This document shows, one piece after another, positions 26,560-37,500 of a stretch of DNA of 64,000 bases (its first letter is position 1; each line of letters begins with the position of its first letter). A program made the translations under genes and the position numbers. Source of the DNA: JACOMS01 sp051252005 (GTDB taxonomy: Bacteria > Pseudomonadota > Alphaproteobacteria > Caulobacterales > Maricaulaceae). The DNA lies in NCBI GenBank assembly GCA_051252005.1, contig JBPOEZ010000006.1, forward strand, positions 140,786 to 204,785, in the 5' to 3' direction. The notes beneath the pieces were generated by a model that searched no databases, was not told the origin of the DNA, and saw only the letters and a list, made by a program, of their open reading frames with translations.

Positions 26560-27848
26560 TAAGGGCGTACCTGACCTGTGCCTTGAACGTGATATTTATA
26601 GGTTGTCAGATGTTTTGCGCCTACGGGGCCGCGGGCATGAAGACGGCCTGTGGCTATGCCGATCTCTGCGCCAAAGCCAAATTCGCCGCCGTCCGCATAT
26701 TGGGTCGAGGCGTTGTGTATGACGATCGCGCTATCAACATCTGATAAGAACTTTTGCGCAGTACCGAGGTCTTCGGTGACAATGGCATCCGTATGTCCGC
26801 TGCCATAGTCGCCGATATGGTCAATGGCGGCTTGAATGTCATCCACGATGCGGATGTTTAGGATTGAAGCTAAATGCTCAGTTCTGAAATCTTCATTGGA
26901 AGCTAAAATAGCATCATGACCTAATATTACTTTCGTCTTGGGACAGGCGCGCATTTCGCAGTCTTGATTTTTCAAAGCGGCCCCCATGTTAGGCAAAAAT
27001 GTTTGCGCAATAGCCGCATCAACAAGCAATGTTTCAGTAGACCCGCAAACGCCGGTGCGCCGAAGTTTGGCATTCAGCACAATTTTCTGCGCCTTATCTA
27101 AATCAGCGGCGGCGTTGATATAAGTATGACAGAGACCTTCGAGATGAGCCAAGACGGGTACGCGGGCATCAGATTGCACGCGGGAAATGAGGTTCTTGCC
27201 TCCACGCGGTATGATGAGATCCACAGTGCCGCCGAGACCGCTTAGTAAATGCCCGACGGCCGCGCGGTCTGTGGTTTCTATGATTTGAATAGACGTTTCC
27301 GGCATGCCTACTGTTTTCAAACCTCTGATCAACGCGGCATGAATAGCGCGGTTTGACCGCGCGCTTTCAGACCCGCCCCGCAAAATACAGCTATTGCCAG
27401 ACTTAATGCATAGACCGCCCGCATCCGCCGTCACATTGGGGCGGCTCTCATAGATCATCCCAATGACTCCGATGGGAACGCGGACTTTGGAAAACTTCAG
27501 CCCGTTCGGTTGTTCCCAACTTTCATCGATTTTCCCGACCGGATCCGGCAGTTTCGCTATGGCTTCAAGGCCTGAGGCAATGGCGTCTATGCGCGCGCTA
27601 TCGAGGAGCAAACGGTCAAGCATGGAGGCGGATAAACCTTTGGTACTCGCCGCGTCCATATCCTGCGCATTGGCGGATAGAATTTCTGCGCGGCGTTCTC
27701 GGACTTCGCGCGCCATAGCCATGAGGGCGGCCGATTTCGATTCGGCGGAGGCTAGCCTTAACACGCCTGATGACAAGCGCGCGGCTTTCCCGAGGCCGTC
27801 CATATAGTCACCGAGATTGGTATCAGTCAGTGTGTTTTGCGTGTTCAT
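26559..27848 (-). CDS. proA: gamma-glutamyl phosphate reductase
   Basis: Second step of proline synthesis. 429 residues. The catalytic cysteine is Cys268 in TGVCGSTETLL; ESRPNVTADAGG, NSCILRGGSES and AEIGIATGRLHARGP are further signatures. Overlaps proB by four bases and nadD by one, so translation is coupled throughout. Confidence 0.97.
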   Translation of the reverse strand: MNTQNTLTDTNLGDYMDGLGKAARLSSGVLRLASAESKSAALMAMAREVRERRAEILSANAQDMDAASTKGLSASMLDRLLLDSARIDAIASGLEAIAKLPDPVGKIDESWEQPNGLKFSKVRVPIGVIGMIYESRPNVTADAGGLCIKSGNSCILRGGSESARSNRAIHAALIRGLKTVGMPETSIQIIETTDRAAVGHLLSGLGGTVDLIIPRGGKNLISRVQSDARVPVLAHLEGLCHTYINAAADLDKAQKIVLNAKLRRTGVCGSTETLLVDAAIAQTFLPNMGAALKNQDCEMRACPKTKVILGHDAILASNEDFRTEHLASILNIRIVDDIQAAIDHIGDYGSGHTDAIVTEDLGTAQKFLSDVDSAIVIHNASTQYADGGEFGFGAEIGIATGRLHARGPVGAKHLTTYKYHVQGTGQVRP

Positions 27849-28978
27849 TGTTTTTCCATGACCATATTATCGCGGTGCACAATGGCCGCGCCGTTCGTGT
27901 ATCCAAGGATTGTATCAATGTTATGGGACTTCGCGCCAATTATCAGTGCAGCATCTATAGAATCGTATGCTGTCAATCCTTTGGCAATGAGACGGCCTTG
28001 CGTCGATTCAATTTTCACCGCGTCGCCTTTTTGAAAGTATCCCGCAATAGAGACCACTCCAGCGGCAAGCAGGCTGTTTCCTTCTAAAAGAGCGTTAGCA
28101 GCGCCTTCGTCAATAATGAGTGCACCATTTTTATTGAGTGAGCCTTTTATCCATTGCCGTCTCGCATCTATGGGATTGGGGCTCGCTTTAAACCAGCTAC
28201 AAGCCGCACCGTTTTGGATGCGCTTAAGTGGAGCAGGGGCCGAGCCGTCGACAATGCACATATGGCATCCGGCTTCCGTTGCGATGCGTGCGGCAGCGAG
28301 TTTTGTGACCATGCCGCCCGTTCCGACGTTGGCAGTAGCATTTGGCGCGCCGCCCATGGCCATAATGTCTGCTGTAAGGCTTTCGATTCGCGTGATATGT
28401 CTAGCACTAGGGTTGCTTCGCGGATCAGCTGTGTAAAGGCCGTCTATATCAGACAGTAGTATCAGCGTATCTGCGCTCAGCATCTGGGCTGTTCGCGCGG
28501 CTAACCTGTCATTGTCGCCGTACCGAATTTCATCCGTGGCAACAGTGTCGTTTTCATTGATAATCGGCACAGCGCCGAGGGATATGAGTGTGTTCAGGGC
28601 TTGGCGCGCGTTGAGCCAACGTCTGCGGTCTTCTGTATCTGTTAGAGTAAACAAGGCCTGTGCCGTGACGATATTATGTGCGGCCAGAGCTTTCTCATAG
28701 GCCTGCGTGAGTTGGGATTGGCCAGCTGCGGCGCAGGCCTGTTTTTCTCCCAGCGTCAAATTGCGGCCCATCAGACCCAGGCGGACGCGGCCCAAAGCAA
28801 TCGCGCCTGATGAAACGATCACAATTTCAAGGCCGGTTTGTTTCAGGCGCGCAATATCTCTGCTCAGCGCTGTAAGCCAGTCGGTGCGTAAGGTTCCGCT
28901 CGCAGTATCAACCAAAAGGGCTGAACCGATTTTTAGGACGATACGCTTTGAGGCCGCGAAGGGGTTTAGGGTTGCCAT
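27845..28978 (-). CDS. proB: glutamate 5-kinase with PUA domain
   Basis: First, feedback-inhibited step of proline synthesis. 377 residues: amino-acid kinase domain (KIGSALLVD, VSSGAIALG, INENDTVATDEIRYGDND, GTGGMVTKLAAA) and a C-terminal PUA domain from about residue 280. The start lies 13 bases inside the end of obgE, an unusually long overlap for this operon. Confidence 0.97.
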   Translation of the reverse strand: MATLNPFAASKRIVLKIGSALLVDTASGTLRTDWLTALSRDIARLKQTGLEIVIVSSGAIALGRVRLGLMGRNLTLGEKQACAAAGQSQLTQAYEKALAAHNIVTAQALFTLTDTEDRRRWLNARQALNTLISLGAVPIINENDTVATDEIRYGDNDRLAARTAQMLSADTLILLSDIDGLYTADPRSNPSARHITRIESLTADIMAMGGAPNATANVGTGGMVTKLAAARIATEAGCHMCIVDGSAPAPLKRIQNGAACSWFKASPNPIDARRQWIKGSLNKNGALIIDEGAANALLEGNSLLAAGVVSIAGYFQKGDAVKIESTQGRLIAKGLTAYDSIDAALIIGAKSHNIDTILGYTNGAAIVHRDNMVMEKQ

Positions 28979-30048
28979 CCTGTGGTCTCTTCAAATTCTC
29001 CGCGCTTGATTGCAGCTTGCCTAATGCGTTCATCCGTTGCCGCTTTTTCAATATTTCTACGAGCTTGGACGTGGGTATAGACGGCAGAAAGAACGGGTTT
29101 CAATCCCGTTTGCGAAACACTGGAAATCAGGAGCGGTGTTTGTCCGCACGCTTCGCTTAGAGCAGAGCTAGCGGCTTCGATCATGTCTGAACCGAGGGCG
29201 TCGCATTTGGTCATGACAACGATTTCCGGTTTGTCTTCTATACCGCCGCCGTAATTGATCAACTCTTGCCGGATGGTTGTATAATCAGCGGCAGGGTCAG
29301 CCGTGGAGCCGTCCACGAGATGGACAATAGCGGCGCAGCGCTCGACATGACCGAGAAAACGGTGACCAAGACCCGCGCCGTCGCTTGCGCCTTCTATGAG
29401 GCCTGGAAGGTCGGCCAAAACAAAGCGTTCTGCGGCGCCCAAATTTACCACACCGAGATGAGGGTGAAGCGTCGTGAAGGGATAGTCTGCAGTTTTCGGC
29501 GTTGCCGACGTGACCGTCGATAAAAAGGTTGATTTACCGGCATTGGGGAGACCGACGAGGCCCGCGTCAGCAATAAGCTTGAGACGAAGCCATATCCAGC
29601 GTTCTTCGCCGTCTTCGCCAGGGTTAGCCGTACGGGGTGCTTGGTTTAGCGAGGATTTGAACCGGGCATTTCCCCAGCCGCCATTGCCGCCTTTGGCAAG
29701 CAAAGCGCGCTGTCCGTCGTCGAGCAAGTCAACGAGGACTTCTTCTGTATCGGCGTCAACGATTTGTGTGCCAACGGGGACTGTCATCGTGACATCTTCG
29801 CCGCCTGCGCCGGCGCGGTCACGGCCCATCCCGTGAATGCCCGTGCCAGCTTTGAAATGCTGCTTATAACGGTAATCAATGAGCGTGTTGAGATCGCGAG
29901 ACGCGACGACCCATACATCACCACCTTTTCCGCCATCGCCGCCATTGGGGCCGCCGAAGGCTATGTTTTTTTCACGCCGGAATGAAACACAGCCGCCGCC
30001 GCCATTGCCAGAACGAATAAAGATTTTTGCTTGGTCTAAAAATTTCAT
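28966..30048 (-). CDS. obgE: Obg family GTPase ObgE/CgtA
   Basis: Essential GTPase in large-subunit assembly and stress control. 360 residues: glycine-rich Obg fold at the N-terminus (SGNGGGGCVSFRREK, GGPNGGDGGKGGDV), then the G domain with G1 GLPNAGKS at 166-173, DLPGLIEGA (G3) and TKCD (G4). The C-terminal domain of some homologues is absent apart from a short tail. First gene of the coupled proline/NAD block. Confidence 0.96.
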   Translation of the reverse strand: MKFLDQAKIFIRSGNGGGGCVSFRREKNIAFGGPNGGDGGKGGDVWVVASRDLNTLIDYRYKQHFKAGTGIHGMGRDRAGAGGEDVTMTVPVGTQIVDADTEEVLVDLLDDGQRALLAKGGNGGWGNARFKSSLNQAPRTANPGEDGEERWIWLRLKLIADAGLVGLPNAGKSTFLSTVTSATPKTADYPFTTLHPHLGVVNLGAAERFVLADLPGLIEGASDGAGLGHRFLGHVERCAAIVHLVDGSTADPAADYTTIRQELINYGGGIEDKPEIVVMTKCDALGSDMIEAASSALSEACGQTPLLISSVSQTGLKPVLSAVYTHVQARRNIEKAATDERIRQAAIKRGEFEETTGWQP

Positions 30049-30068
30049 GATTTTATCCTGTGACGTCT

Positions 30069-30629
30069 CTATGCGCTTTCGAGGGTTTCAGCGCAAGAGA
30101 TGTCCTGATTGTGCCACATAAAAGACAGGCTTTCTGCTTTCGCTAGCCTGGCCATGGAAAAGTACATGTCGCTATCGCCTGTTGGTGAAAAACCTAACTT
30201 TTCTAATATCCGCATGGATGCAGGGTTGTCGTGAAATACACCAGCAGCGATTTTTTCTATACCTAATGCTTCTTTGGCTTCGTCGATAATGCCTCGGCAG
30301 GCTTCTGACATAAATCCGTTGCCCCAGTAAGGGCGCCCGAGCCAATATCCGAGCTCTAACTCACTGCTTTTACCGCGCCGAAAAAGACTAACGATACCCA
30401 TGAACCTACCGCCGCGAGGACTGATTGCGTAGGCATATTCTTTTTGTTTTGCCCAGCCTGCCTTAAAAACCATGACACGTATTTCAGCAGAGAGTTTCGG
30501 GAAGGGGTGGGGGATTGACCCCGTCATTTTGGCGATATCAAAATCACTGGCTAGAACTGAAAAGTCTTCAGCATCAGACAGGGTTATTGGTCTTAACGAC
30601 AATCTTTCTGTTTCTATGATGCGCCGCAT
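30069..30629 (-). CDS. GNAT acetyltransferase, RimJ/RimL type
   Basis: 186 residues. Starts TERLSLRPITLSDAEDF, the typical RimJ/RimL opening, with the acetyl-CoA loop GYWLGRPYWGNGFMSEA and the C-terminal NPASMRILEKLGF. The substrate is unknown; the branch includes ribosomal-protein and small-molecule acetylases. A terminator separates it from rpmA upstream, and obgE starts 20 bases downstream, so it may share a transcript with obgE. Confidence 0.88.
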   Translation of the reverse strand: MRRIIETERLSLRPITLSDAEDFSVLASDFDIAKMTGSIPHPFPKLSAEIRVMVFKAGWAKQKEYAYAISPRGGRFMGIVSLFRRGKSSELELGYWLGRPYWGNGFMSEACRGIIDEAKEALGIEKIAAGVFHDNPASMRILEKLGFSPTGDSDMYFSMARLAKAESLSFMWHNQDISCAETLESA

Positions 30630-30661
30630 AATGCCCTCGCTCGTTTCAATCGACAGGGCAC

Positions 30662-30690
30662 AAAAAAAGGAAACCGGTGACCCGATTTCC
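30662..30690 (-). terminator. intrinsic terminator after rplU-rpmA
   Basis: On the minus strand a nine-base stem (GGAAATCGG with CCGGTTTCC, one G-U pair), a four-base loop, then seven to eight T. A second hairpin (30701-30726, arms CGGGTC/GACCCG) lies between it and the rpmA stop. Confidence 0.8.
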
Positions 30691-30739
30691 CTGTCAGTTT
30701 CGGGTCACGCTATTACGTGCGACCCGATTTTAAAGGTCG

Positions 30740-31009
30740 CTATTCGGCGGCGTCTGCCATCGGCTCAATAGAGACGTAGGTGCGCTGATTGCGTTTTGTT
30801 GAAAAAGAAACACGGCCTTCGGTCTTAGCGAAGAGTGTGTGATCTTTACCCATGCCAACATTTACGCCTGGATAGAACTTAGTTCCACGCTGGCGAATAA
30901 TGATGTTTCCTGGAATGACAGCTTGGCCGCCTGATTTTTTTACGCCCAAGCGACGGCCAGCACTATCGCGACCGTTATTGGATGAACCACCTGCTTTTTT
31001 ATGAGCCAT
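30740..31009 (-). CDS. rpmA: 50S ribosomal protein L27
   Basis: 89 residues with the standard MAHKKAGGSSNNGRDSAGRR opening, whose N-terminus reaches the peptidyl-transferase centre, and GNIIIRQRGTKFYPG. There is no cleavable N-terminal extension. Follows rplU by 26 bases. Confidence 0.98.
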   Translation of the reverse strand: MAHKKAGGSSNNGRDSAGRRLGVKKSGGQAVIPGNIIIRQRGTKFYPGVNVGMGKDHTLFAKTEGRVSFSTKRNQRTYVSIEPMADAAE

Positions 31010-31035
31010 CTCGCGTCTCCTTGTTAATCAGGGCC

Positions 31036-31347
31036 TTAGGCCGTGATTCCTGTGATTTTTACTACTGTTTCGTTTTGACGATGTCCGCGCTTACGGCGAT
31101 ATGTTTGGCGACGTTTCTTCTTGAAAACGATAACCTTGTCGCCTTTTCGTTGTTCGATAACTTCGCCAGCAACAGATGCGCCTTTAACCAAAGGTTCGCC
31201 GACTTTCATGTCAGCGCCTTCGCCGCAAGCCAGAACATCTGTAAAAGAGACCGTTTCGCCGGCATCTGTGTCTAATTTTTCAATGATGATGATATCGTCT
31301 TTAGCAACTTTATATTGCTTACCACCTGTCTGTATAACAGCAAACAT
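31036..31347 (-). CDS. rplU: 50S ribosomal protein L21
   Basis: 103 residues from MFAVIQTGGKQYKV, the family start, with AAGGAAC upstream. The frame is open to 31521 but the extra part is unconserved. Contains GDKVIVFKKKRRQTYRRKRGHRQ, the RNA-binding C-terminal signature, in two overlapping pieces. Driven by the promoter at 31446-31473. Confidence 0.98.
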   Translation of the reverse strand: MFAVIQTGGKQYKVAKDDIIIIEKLDTDAGETVSFTDVLACGEGADMKVGEPLVKGASVAGEVIEQRKGDKVIVFKKKRRQTYRRKRGHRQNETVVKITGITA

Positions 31348-31445
31348 GATGTGTTCCTTGCGTGTTTGGGAGGATTTAAAATATCGTCCCGTCAAAATAA
31401 CGTGAAGGCCGCGCCAGAGAGACTCTAGGCGGCCAAGTGGAGGCA

Positions 31446-31473
31446 TATATACAGCGGCAAGATGTATTGTCAA
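31446..31473 (-). promoter_or_regulatory. rplU-rpmA promoter
   Basis: On the minus strand TTGACA (31468-31473), 16 bases, TATATA (31446-31451). Near-consensus boxes about 100 bases upstream of the rplU ATG. Confidence 0.6.
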
Positions 31474-31516
31474 CGCCGCTTTTCCTTGAATTGGCGGCCT
31501 TTTTGGACCTGATGCC

Positions 31517-31548
31517 AACAAAAGAACCCCGCGAATATCGCGGGGTTC
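31517..31548 (-). terminator. terminator of the giant repeat-protein gene
   Basis: Perfect 11-base inverted repeat (GAACCCCGCGA and its complement at 31524-31534 and 31538-31548) with a three-base loop, followed on the minus strand by TTTTGTT, 28 bases after the stop codon of the 3055-residue gene. Confidence 0.75.
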
Positions 31549-31575
31549 AAAGTCTTAAAGAATCGCTTTCGCGCC

Positions 31576-34500
31576 TTAATTGATACGGCCGATGATTTGG
31601 CCTGCAGTGTTTACAATGTTGCCATTTCCATCAACACGGCCAATGACCGCGCCGCTAGTGTCAACAACTGTGCCGTCTGTCCGTACAGAGAACCCTGTTG
31701 TTGAAGAGCTCGTTGTTGTTGTTAGGCTTGAGAACGATCCAGCATTTGCAATGATATTGCCAGAACTGTCAACAATGTTGCCGTTTCCATCAACCCGGCC
31801 AATCATAGCACCTGTGTCGGCGTTTATGACTGTTCCGTCACCGCGAACTGTGAAGTTTGTGGAGGAGGAAGAGGTTGTGGTAGAACTGTTAAACGTACCA
31901 GCCCGTGCTAGGATAGTGCCGGACATGTCGACAATATTTCCAGCGCCGTCCATACGTCCAATCACTGCGCCTGTTGCGGTGTTGATAACACTTCCGTTGG
32001 ACTCAATTCTGAAATTAGTCGTTGAGAAGGTCGTCTGGCTCGAGGAAGCCGCTGCACTTGTGTATGTACCGGCTCTGGCAATGATGCCGCCGTTCAAGTC
32101 AACGATATTACCTGCTGCATCAATGCTACCGATAACAACACCGGACAAGGTTACAACTTCGCCTCTGGCATTAATGCCGTAGTTGCCAGTTCTGATCGCT
32201 TCGCCTGTACTGAAGGAGCCCGTCGTTACGGACTGTGAAGAGCCGAATGAACCACCGGTTACCATGGAGCGCCAGTCAACACCGAGAGCATCGACAGTCT
32301 TCAATGTCAGGCCGCCTGTGGAAAGACCACGAGCTGTCTGGAACTGTTCAACAGCGTAGTATGTCTGTTGACCAAGTGTTCCGTCGATACGACCAGAGTA
32401 GTAGCCTTGGGACTGTAGTGCACGCTGGATTGCAGAGATAACAGTCGAGTTAGCATTTGCTTCACAGAGAACTTGACGCCATTCGGCTTTCTCTTGAGTG
32501 ATTTGCGTGCGCTTCTCGATTGTTCCGTATTCTGCAGGAATAGCGACAGTCTCAGTCCGTGCAGCTTCAACCAGACGCTGAACTTCAACCGTATCATAGA
32601 TGGCTGGGATGAGACGACGCTCTGTTCCTGCTTGACGGTCAACAACACGGCGAGTGATTTGCTTCGTCACCGCAGGGATGACGCGCTCTTCAGTCCGCAT
32701 TGGCTGCTCAACGACGCGGCGAGTAACCTGACGTGTTACAGCTGGAACAACACGCTGCTCAGTACGAGCTGGCGTTGCGATCCGGCGACGTGTTTCCATT
32801 TTGGTGACTGCCGGAATGATCCGTTCTGTTACCTGCGCAGGGGTGCGGACGACGCGGCGAGTAACCTGTTTGGTGACTGCCGGAATGACCCGTTCCTGAG
32901 TTTGTGCAGGTGTCCGAACAACGCGGCGAGTAACTTGCTTCGTTACAGCCGGAATAACCCGCTCTTGTGTCTGAGCTGGTGTTCGAACAACGCGGCGATC
33001 TTCGAGGCGTGTTACAGCCGGGATGACGCGTTCTGTGACTTGAGCTGGAGTTTTCACAATTTGACGTGAAACTTGCTTAGTCACTGCCGGAATGATCCGT
33101 TCTTGTGCTTGAGCCGGTGTCCGAACAACGCGGCGAGTGACTTGCTTCGTTACAGCCGGAATAAGGCGCTCGGTAGTTTGAGCGGGTGTCCGAACAACGC
33201 GGCGAGTAACTTGCTTCGTTACAGCTGGAATGATCCGTTCAACAGTTTGAGCTGGTGTCCGAACAACACGGCGTGTTTCCATTTTGGTGACAGCAGGAAT
33301 AACGCGCTCGGTTGTCTGAGCTGGTGTATTCACAACTTGGCGTGTCTCAGTCCGTGTTACAGCCGGAACAATCCGTTCAACAGTCCGAGCAGGGGTTTGT
33401 ACGACGCGGCGAGCAACCTGTTTGGTGACTGCAGGGATCATACGCTCCGTTACTTGAGCTGGCGTCCGAACAACACGGCGAGTAACCGTTTTCGTGACAG
33501 CTGGAACAACCCGTTCAACCGTTTGAGCCGGTGTGGCAATACGGCGGCGAGTTTCAGTCTTCGTTACAGCCGGAACAATGCGCTCAACCGTTTGAGCCGG
33601 TGTGTTGACGATGCGGCGCGTAACCTGCTTGGTTACAGCCGGAATAATCCGCTCAGCTGTTGCAGCTGGCGTCCGAACAACACGGCGTGTCTCCATTTTG
33701 GTGACTGCCGGAATGATCCGCTCTTGAGCCGTAGCCGGAGTTTTCACGATGCGGCGCGTAACCTGTTTCGTTACAGCCGGAACAACCCGTTCAACAGTTT
33801 GTGCTGGCGTTCTAACGACACGGCGTGGCTCGACCTTCGTAACGGCCGGAATGATCCGCTCTTGAACAGACGCTGGTGTGCGCACGATACGGCGAGACAC
33901 TTGCTTCGTGACGGCAGGAACTATGCGTTCTTGCACTTGCGAAGGCGTACGAACGACACGGCGTGTTTCTGTTTTCGTGACAGCAGGGATGATCCGCTCT
34001 TGAGCCGTCGCCGGAGTTTTTACAACACGGCGAGACACTTGCTTTGTAATCGCAGGGACTGTGCGCTCAACAGTGTGAGCAGGCTCTGTAATTACGCGGC
34101 GAGTTTCCAGCTTGGTAACCGCTGGAATGACGCGTTCCTGAGTAGAAGCCGGTGTGCGCACGATGCGGCGAGTGACCTGCTTAGTAACCGCTGGAATAAC
34201 CCGTTCAACAGTGGCCGCTGGAGTGCGGACAACGCGGCGAGCTTCCATTTTCGTCACAGCCGGAATGATCCGTTCTTGTGTTGAAGCTGGAGTTTTCACC
34301 ACACGGCGCTGAACTACTTCAGTCACAGCTGGAATGATTTTTTCAACCGTTCTTGCTGCTTCCTTGATGATGCGGCGTTGTTTCACTTGCGTGATAGCTG
34401 GGATGACTTTCTCAACTGTCTGAGCTGGTGTCCGCACGATGCGGCGTGTCACAGTCTTCGTTACAGCCGGAATTACCCGTTCCTGTGTTGAAGCAGGCGT

Positions 34501-37500
34501 AACGATGCGGCGGCGTGTTTCCGTCTTAGTCACAGCTGGAATTACCCGTTCAGTAACCTGAGCCGGAGTGTTCACGATGCGGCGAGTGACTTGCTTCGTA
34601 ACTGCAGGAATAACCCGCTCAACAGTGGCCGCTGGTGTGCGGACAATGCGGCGTGTTTCCATCTTAGTCACAGCTGGGATAACCCGTTGTTGCGTCGAAG
34701 CTGGAGTGCGAACTACGCGGCGTGTCACTTGCTTAGTTACCGCTGGGATAACTTTTTCTACAGTGGCAGCCGGCGTGCGAACAACGCGGCGAGTTTCCAT
34801 TTTAGTAACAGCAGGGATAACCCGTTCTGTTGTTGCAGCAGGTGTGCGGACGACGCGGCGCGTAACTGTTTTGGTTACAGCAGGGACAATCCGTTCAACA
34901 GTCTGAGCAGGGTTTCTAACAACACGACGCGCTTCGACTTTCGTTACAGCCGGGATAACCCGTTCTGTGACTTGAGCCGGAGTTTTCACGATGCGGCGAG
35001 TAACCTGCTTCGTAACAGCAGGAACAATGCGTTCTACTGTTTGAGCTGGCGTGCGAACAACGCGGCGAGCTTCGACTTTCGTTACAGCTGGGATAGTGCG
35101 TTCGACTGCGCGAGCAGGCTCAGCAACGACACGGCGTGTGACTTGCTTAGTGACGGCAGGAATAATGCGCTCAACCGTAGCGGCAGGCGTGCGAATAACG
35201 CGACGTGCTTCCATTTTTGTCACAGCAGGGATAACCCGCTCTTGCGTGCTGGCCGGAACGTCAACAACGCGGCGTGTCACAGTCTGTGTCACAGCAGGGA
35301 TGACCCGCTCTTGTGTTGCAGCAGGGTTCCGTAGAACACGGCGTGTGCGCATTTCAGTAACCGCTGGGATTGTTTTCTCAACAACCTTAGCAGGCTCGCG
35401 TACAACGCGGCGTGTCACAGCTTTTGTCACAGCTGGAATGACACGTTCTTGTGTCGAAGCAGGTGTAACGATACGGCGGCGGGTTTCAGCCTTCGTAACA
35501 GCCGGGATGAGCCGTTCTTGTACGGACGCAGGCGTTTTGACAACGCGGCGCGTAACCGTTTGCGTCACAGCTGGAATGATCCGCTCCTGTGTTGAAGCCG
35601 GAGTTCTAACGACGCGGCGTGTTTCCGTCTTAGTGACAGCCGGAATAACGCGCTCTTGGGTAGAGGCAGGGCGATCAACAACACGGCGTGTAACGGCCTT
35701 GGTTACGGCAGGAACAACACGTTCAACAACCTGAGCTGGCGTGGCTACGCGGCGGCGTGTTTCTGTCTTAGTGACAGCAGGGATAATCCGTTCCTGCGCA
35801 GCAGCAGGACGATCAACGACGCGTCGCGTAACAGCTTCTGTGATGGCTGGAATTGTCCGCTCAACAGTTTGAGCTGGCGTCCGAACAACACGACGGGATA
35901 CAGTCTTAGTGACTGCAGGAACGATACGTTCAACAACGCGAGCCTCTTCGGATACTACCGTTTTCTGAAGTGTTGATGTTTGCTGGCCAAAGACACCATT
36001 TACCGCGTTACGGGTTCCTGCATTGTCTGCAGCAAGTGCGTCCGAGCGTGACAAACCATCACGATCGTCAACGCCGTCTCCATTGGAGTCGTTGAAACCG
36101 CGAATGTTTCCGCCGCCAATACGTTGAGCACGGTCCAGTAGGTTCAGGTCACGAGCCTCAGAGAAAGTCATGTAACGAGCAGGGTACTGAACAACGCGGC
36201 GTGTTACATTTTCAGTAACTGCAGGGATTGGAATTTCACGGACAGTTGCTTCTGTATCCACAACACGGCGTGTGATCTGGCGGGTAACCGCAGGGATAAC
36301 ACGCTCAACCGTACGGGCCGGAGTTTTTACGACCTGTTTGGTGATTGTTTTGTATTGAGCTGGGATCAAAACAAGGCAGAGAATTTCGCCTGTTTGAGCA
36401 ACCATAGTTTGTGTCGATTCAACAGTTTGCTGAGACACACCGTTAAAGACCGTGAACTGACCAGAAGTGGCTGTGTTAATGCTGCTGCCTGCGAAGGCAC
36501 CAGAATTGATAGCCTGTGAACCAGGTTTCCATTCTTCACGAGCCGGAGAAATCAGGACCTGCTCAGAACGTGTCTCATAAACCGCTGGTATAACTTCAAT
36601 GTCAGTACGCTCTGGCTGTACAACAATCGTTTCAGTCACAGTTCTGTAAGAGGCTGGGACGATTTCAAGACGCGATGAAGCTTCTTGAGTAACAATCGTT
36701 TCTGAAACGGTGTTGTACATGGCCGGAATAATGACCATTTCTTCACGAGCTTCACCGGAGACATATGTCTCTGTAACAGTCTGGTAGCTTGCTGGTACAA
36801 CAGCATATTCAACAGTCTGCGGCTGAACGATGACAGTTTCAGTCACTGTTTCATATTGAGCCGGAACAACCGTAAGTTCGGTCGTGGCTTCCTGTACAAC
36901 GACAGTTTCTGTGACGTCGCGATATGATGCAGGTACTACTACGAGTTCGTTAGATGCTTCCTGAACAACATATGTGTCCTGATAAGTTTCAAACTGTGCA
37001 GGGATAACTTCATAAGCAACAGTTTGCGGCTGAACGACAACCGTTTCCGTTACGTCGCGGAATGTTGCAGGGATCGTAACAGGCTCTGTCGTCGCTTCTT
37101 TAATAACAACAGTTTCTGAAACAGTCTCGTAAGCCGCCGGAATGCTGACAAGCTCTGTAGAGGCTTCTTGAACAACAACCGTGTCAGTGACTGTTTCGTA
37201 AGTCGCTGGGATTGTTACGAGTTCTGTTGAGGCTTCCTGAACAACAACAACATCAGTGTAAGTTTCGTATTGAGCTGGAACGGTGACATAGTCGACACCT
37301 TGAGGCTGAACCACAACGGTTTCAGTCACAGAACCATATACAGCTGGAATAGTCACAAGCTCCGTAGTGGCTTCTCGTACAACAACCGCTTCCTGAATGG
37401 TTTCGAATTCAGCTGGAGTTGTGATAAGCTCGCTAGACGCTTCCTGAACAACAACAGTCTCAGTGACGGTTCTGTAAGTCGCTGGAATAGTGACAAGTTC

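Noticed and set aside
33073..34284. Long plus-strand open frame (403 codons) opposite the giant gene, and similar ones at 34591-35334 and 35051-35734
   Set aside because: They are antisense shadows of the 69-base repeats. Their translation merely repeats with the same period, and they have no ribosome binding site and no family match.
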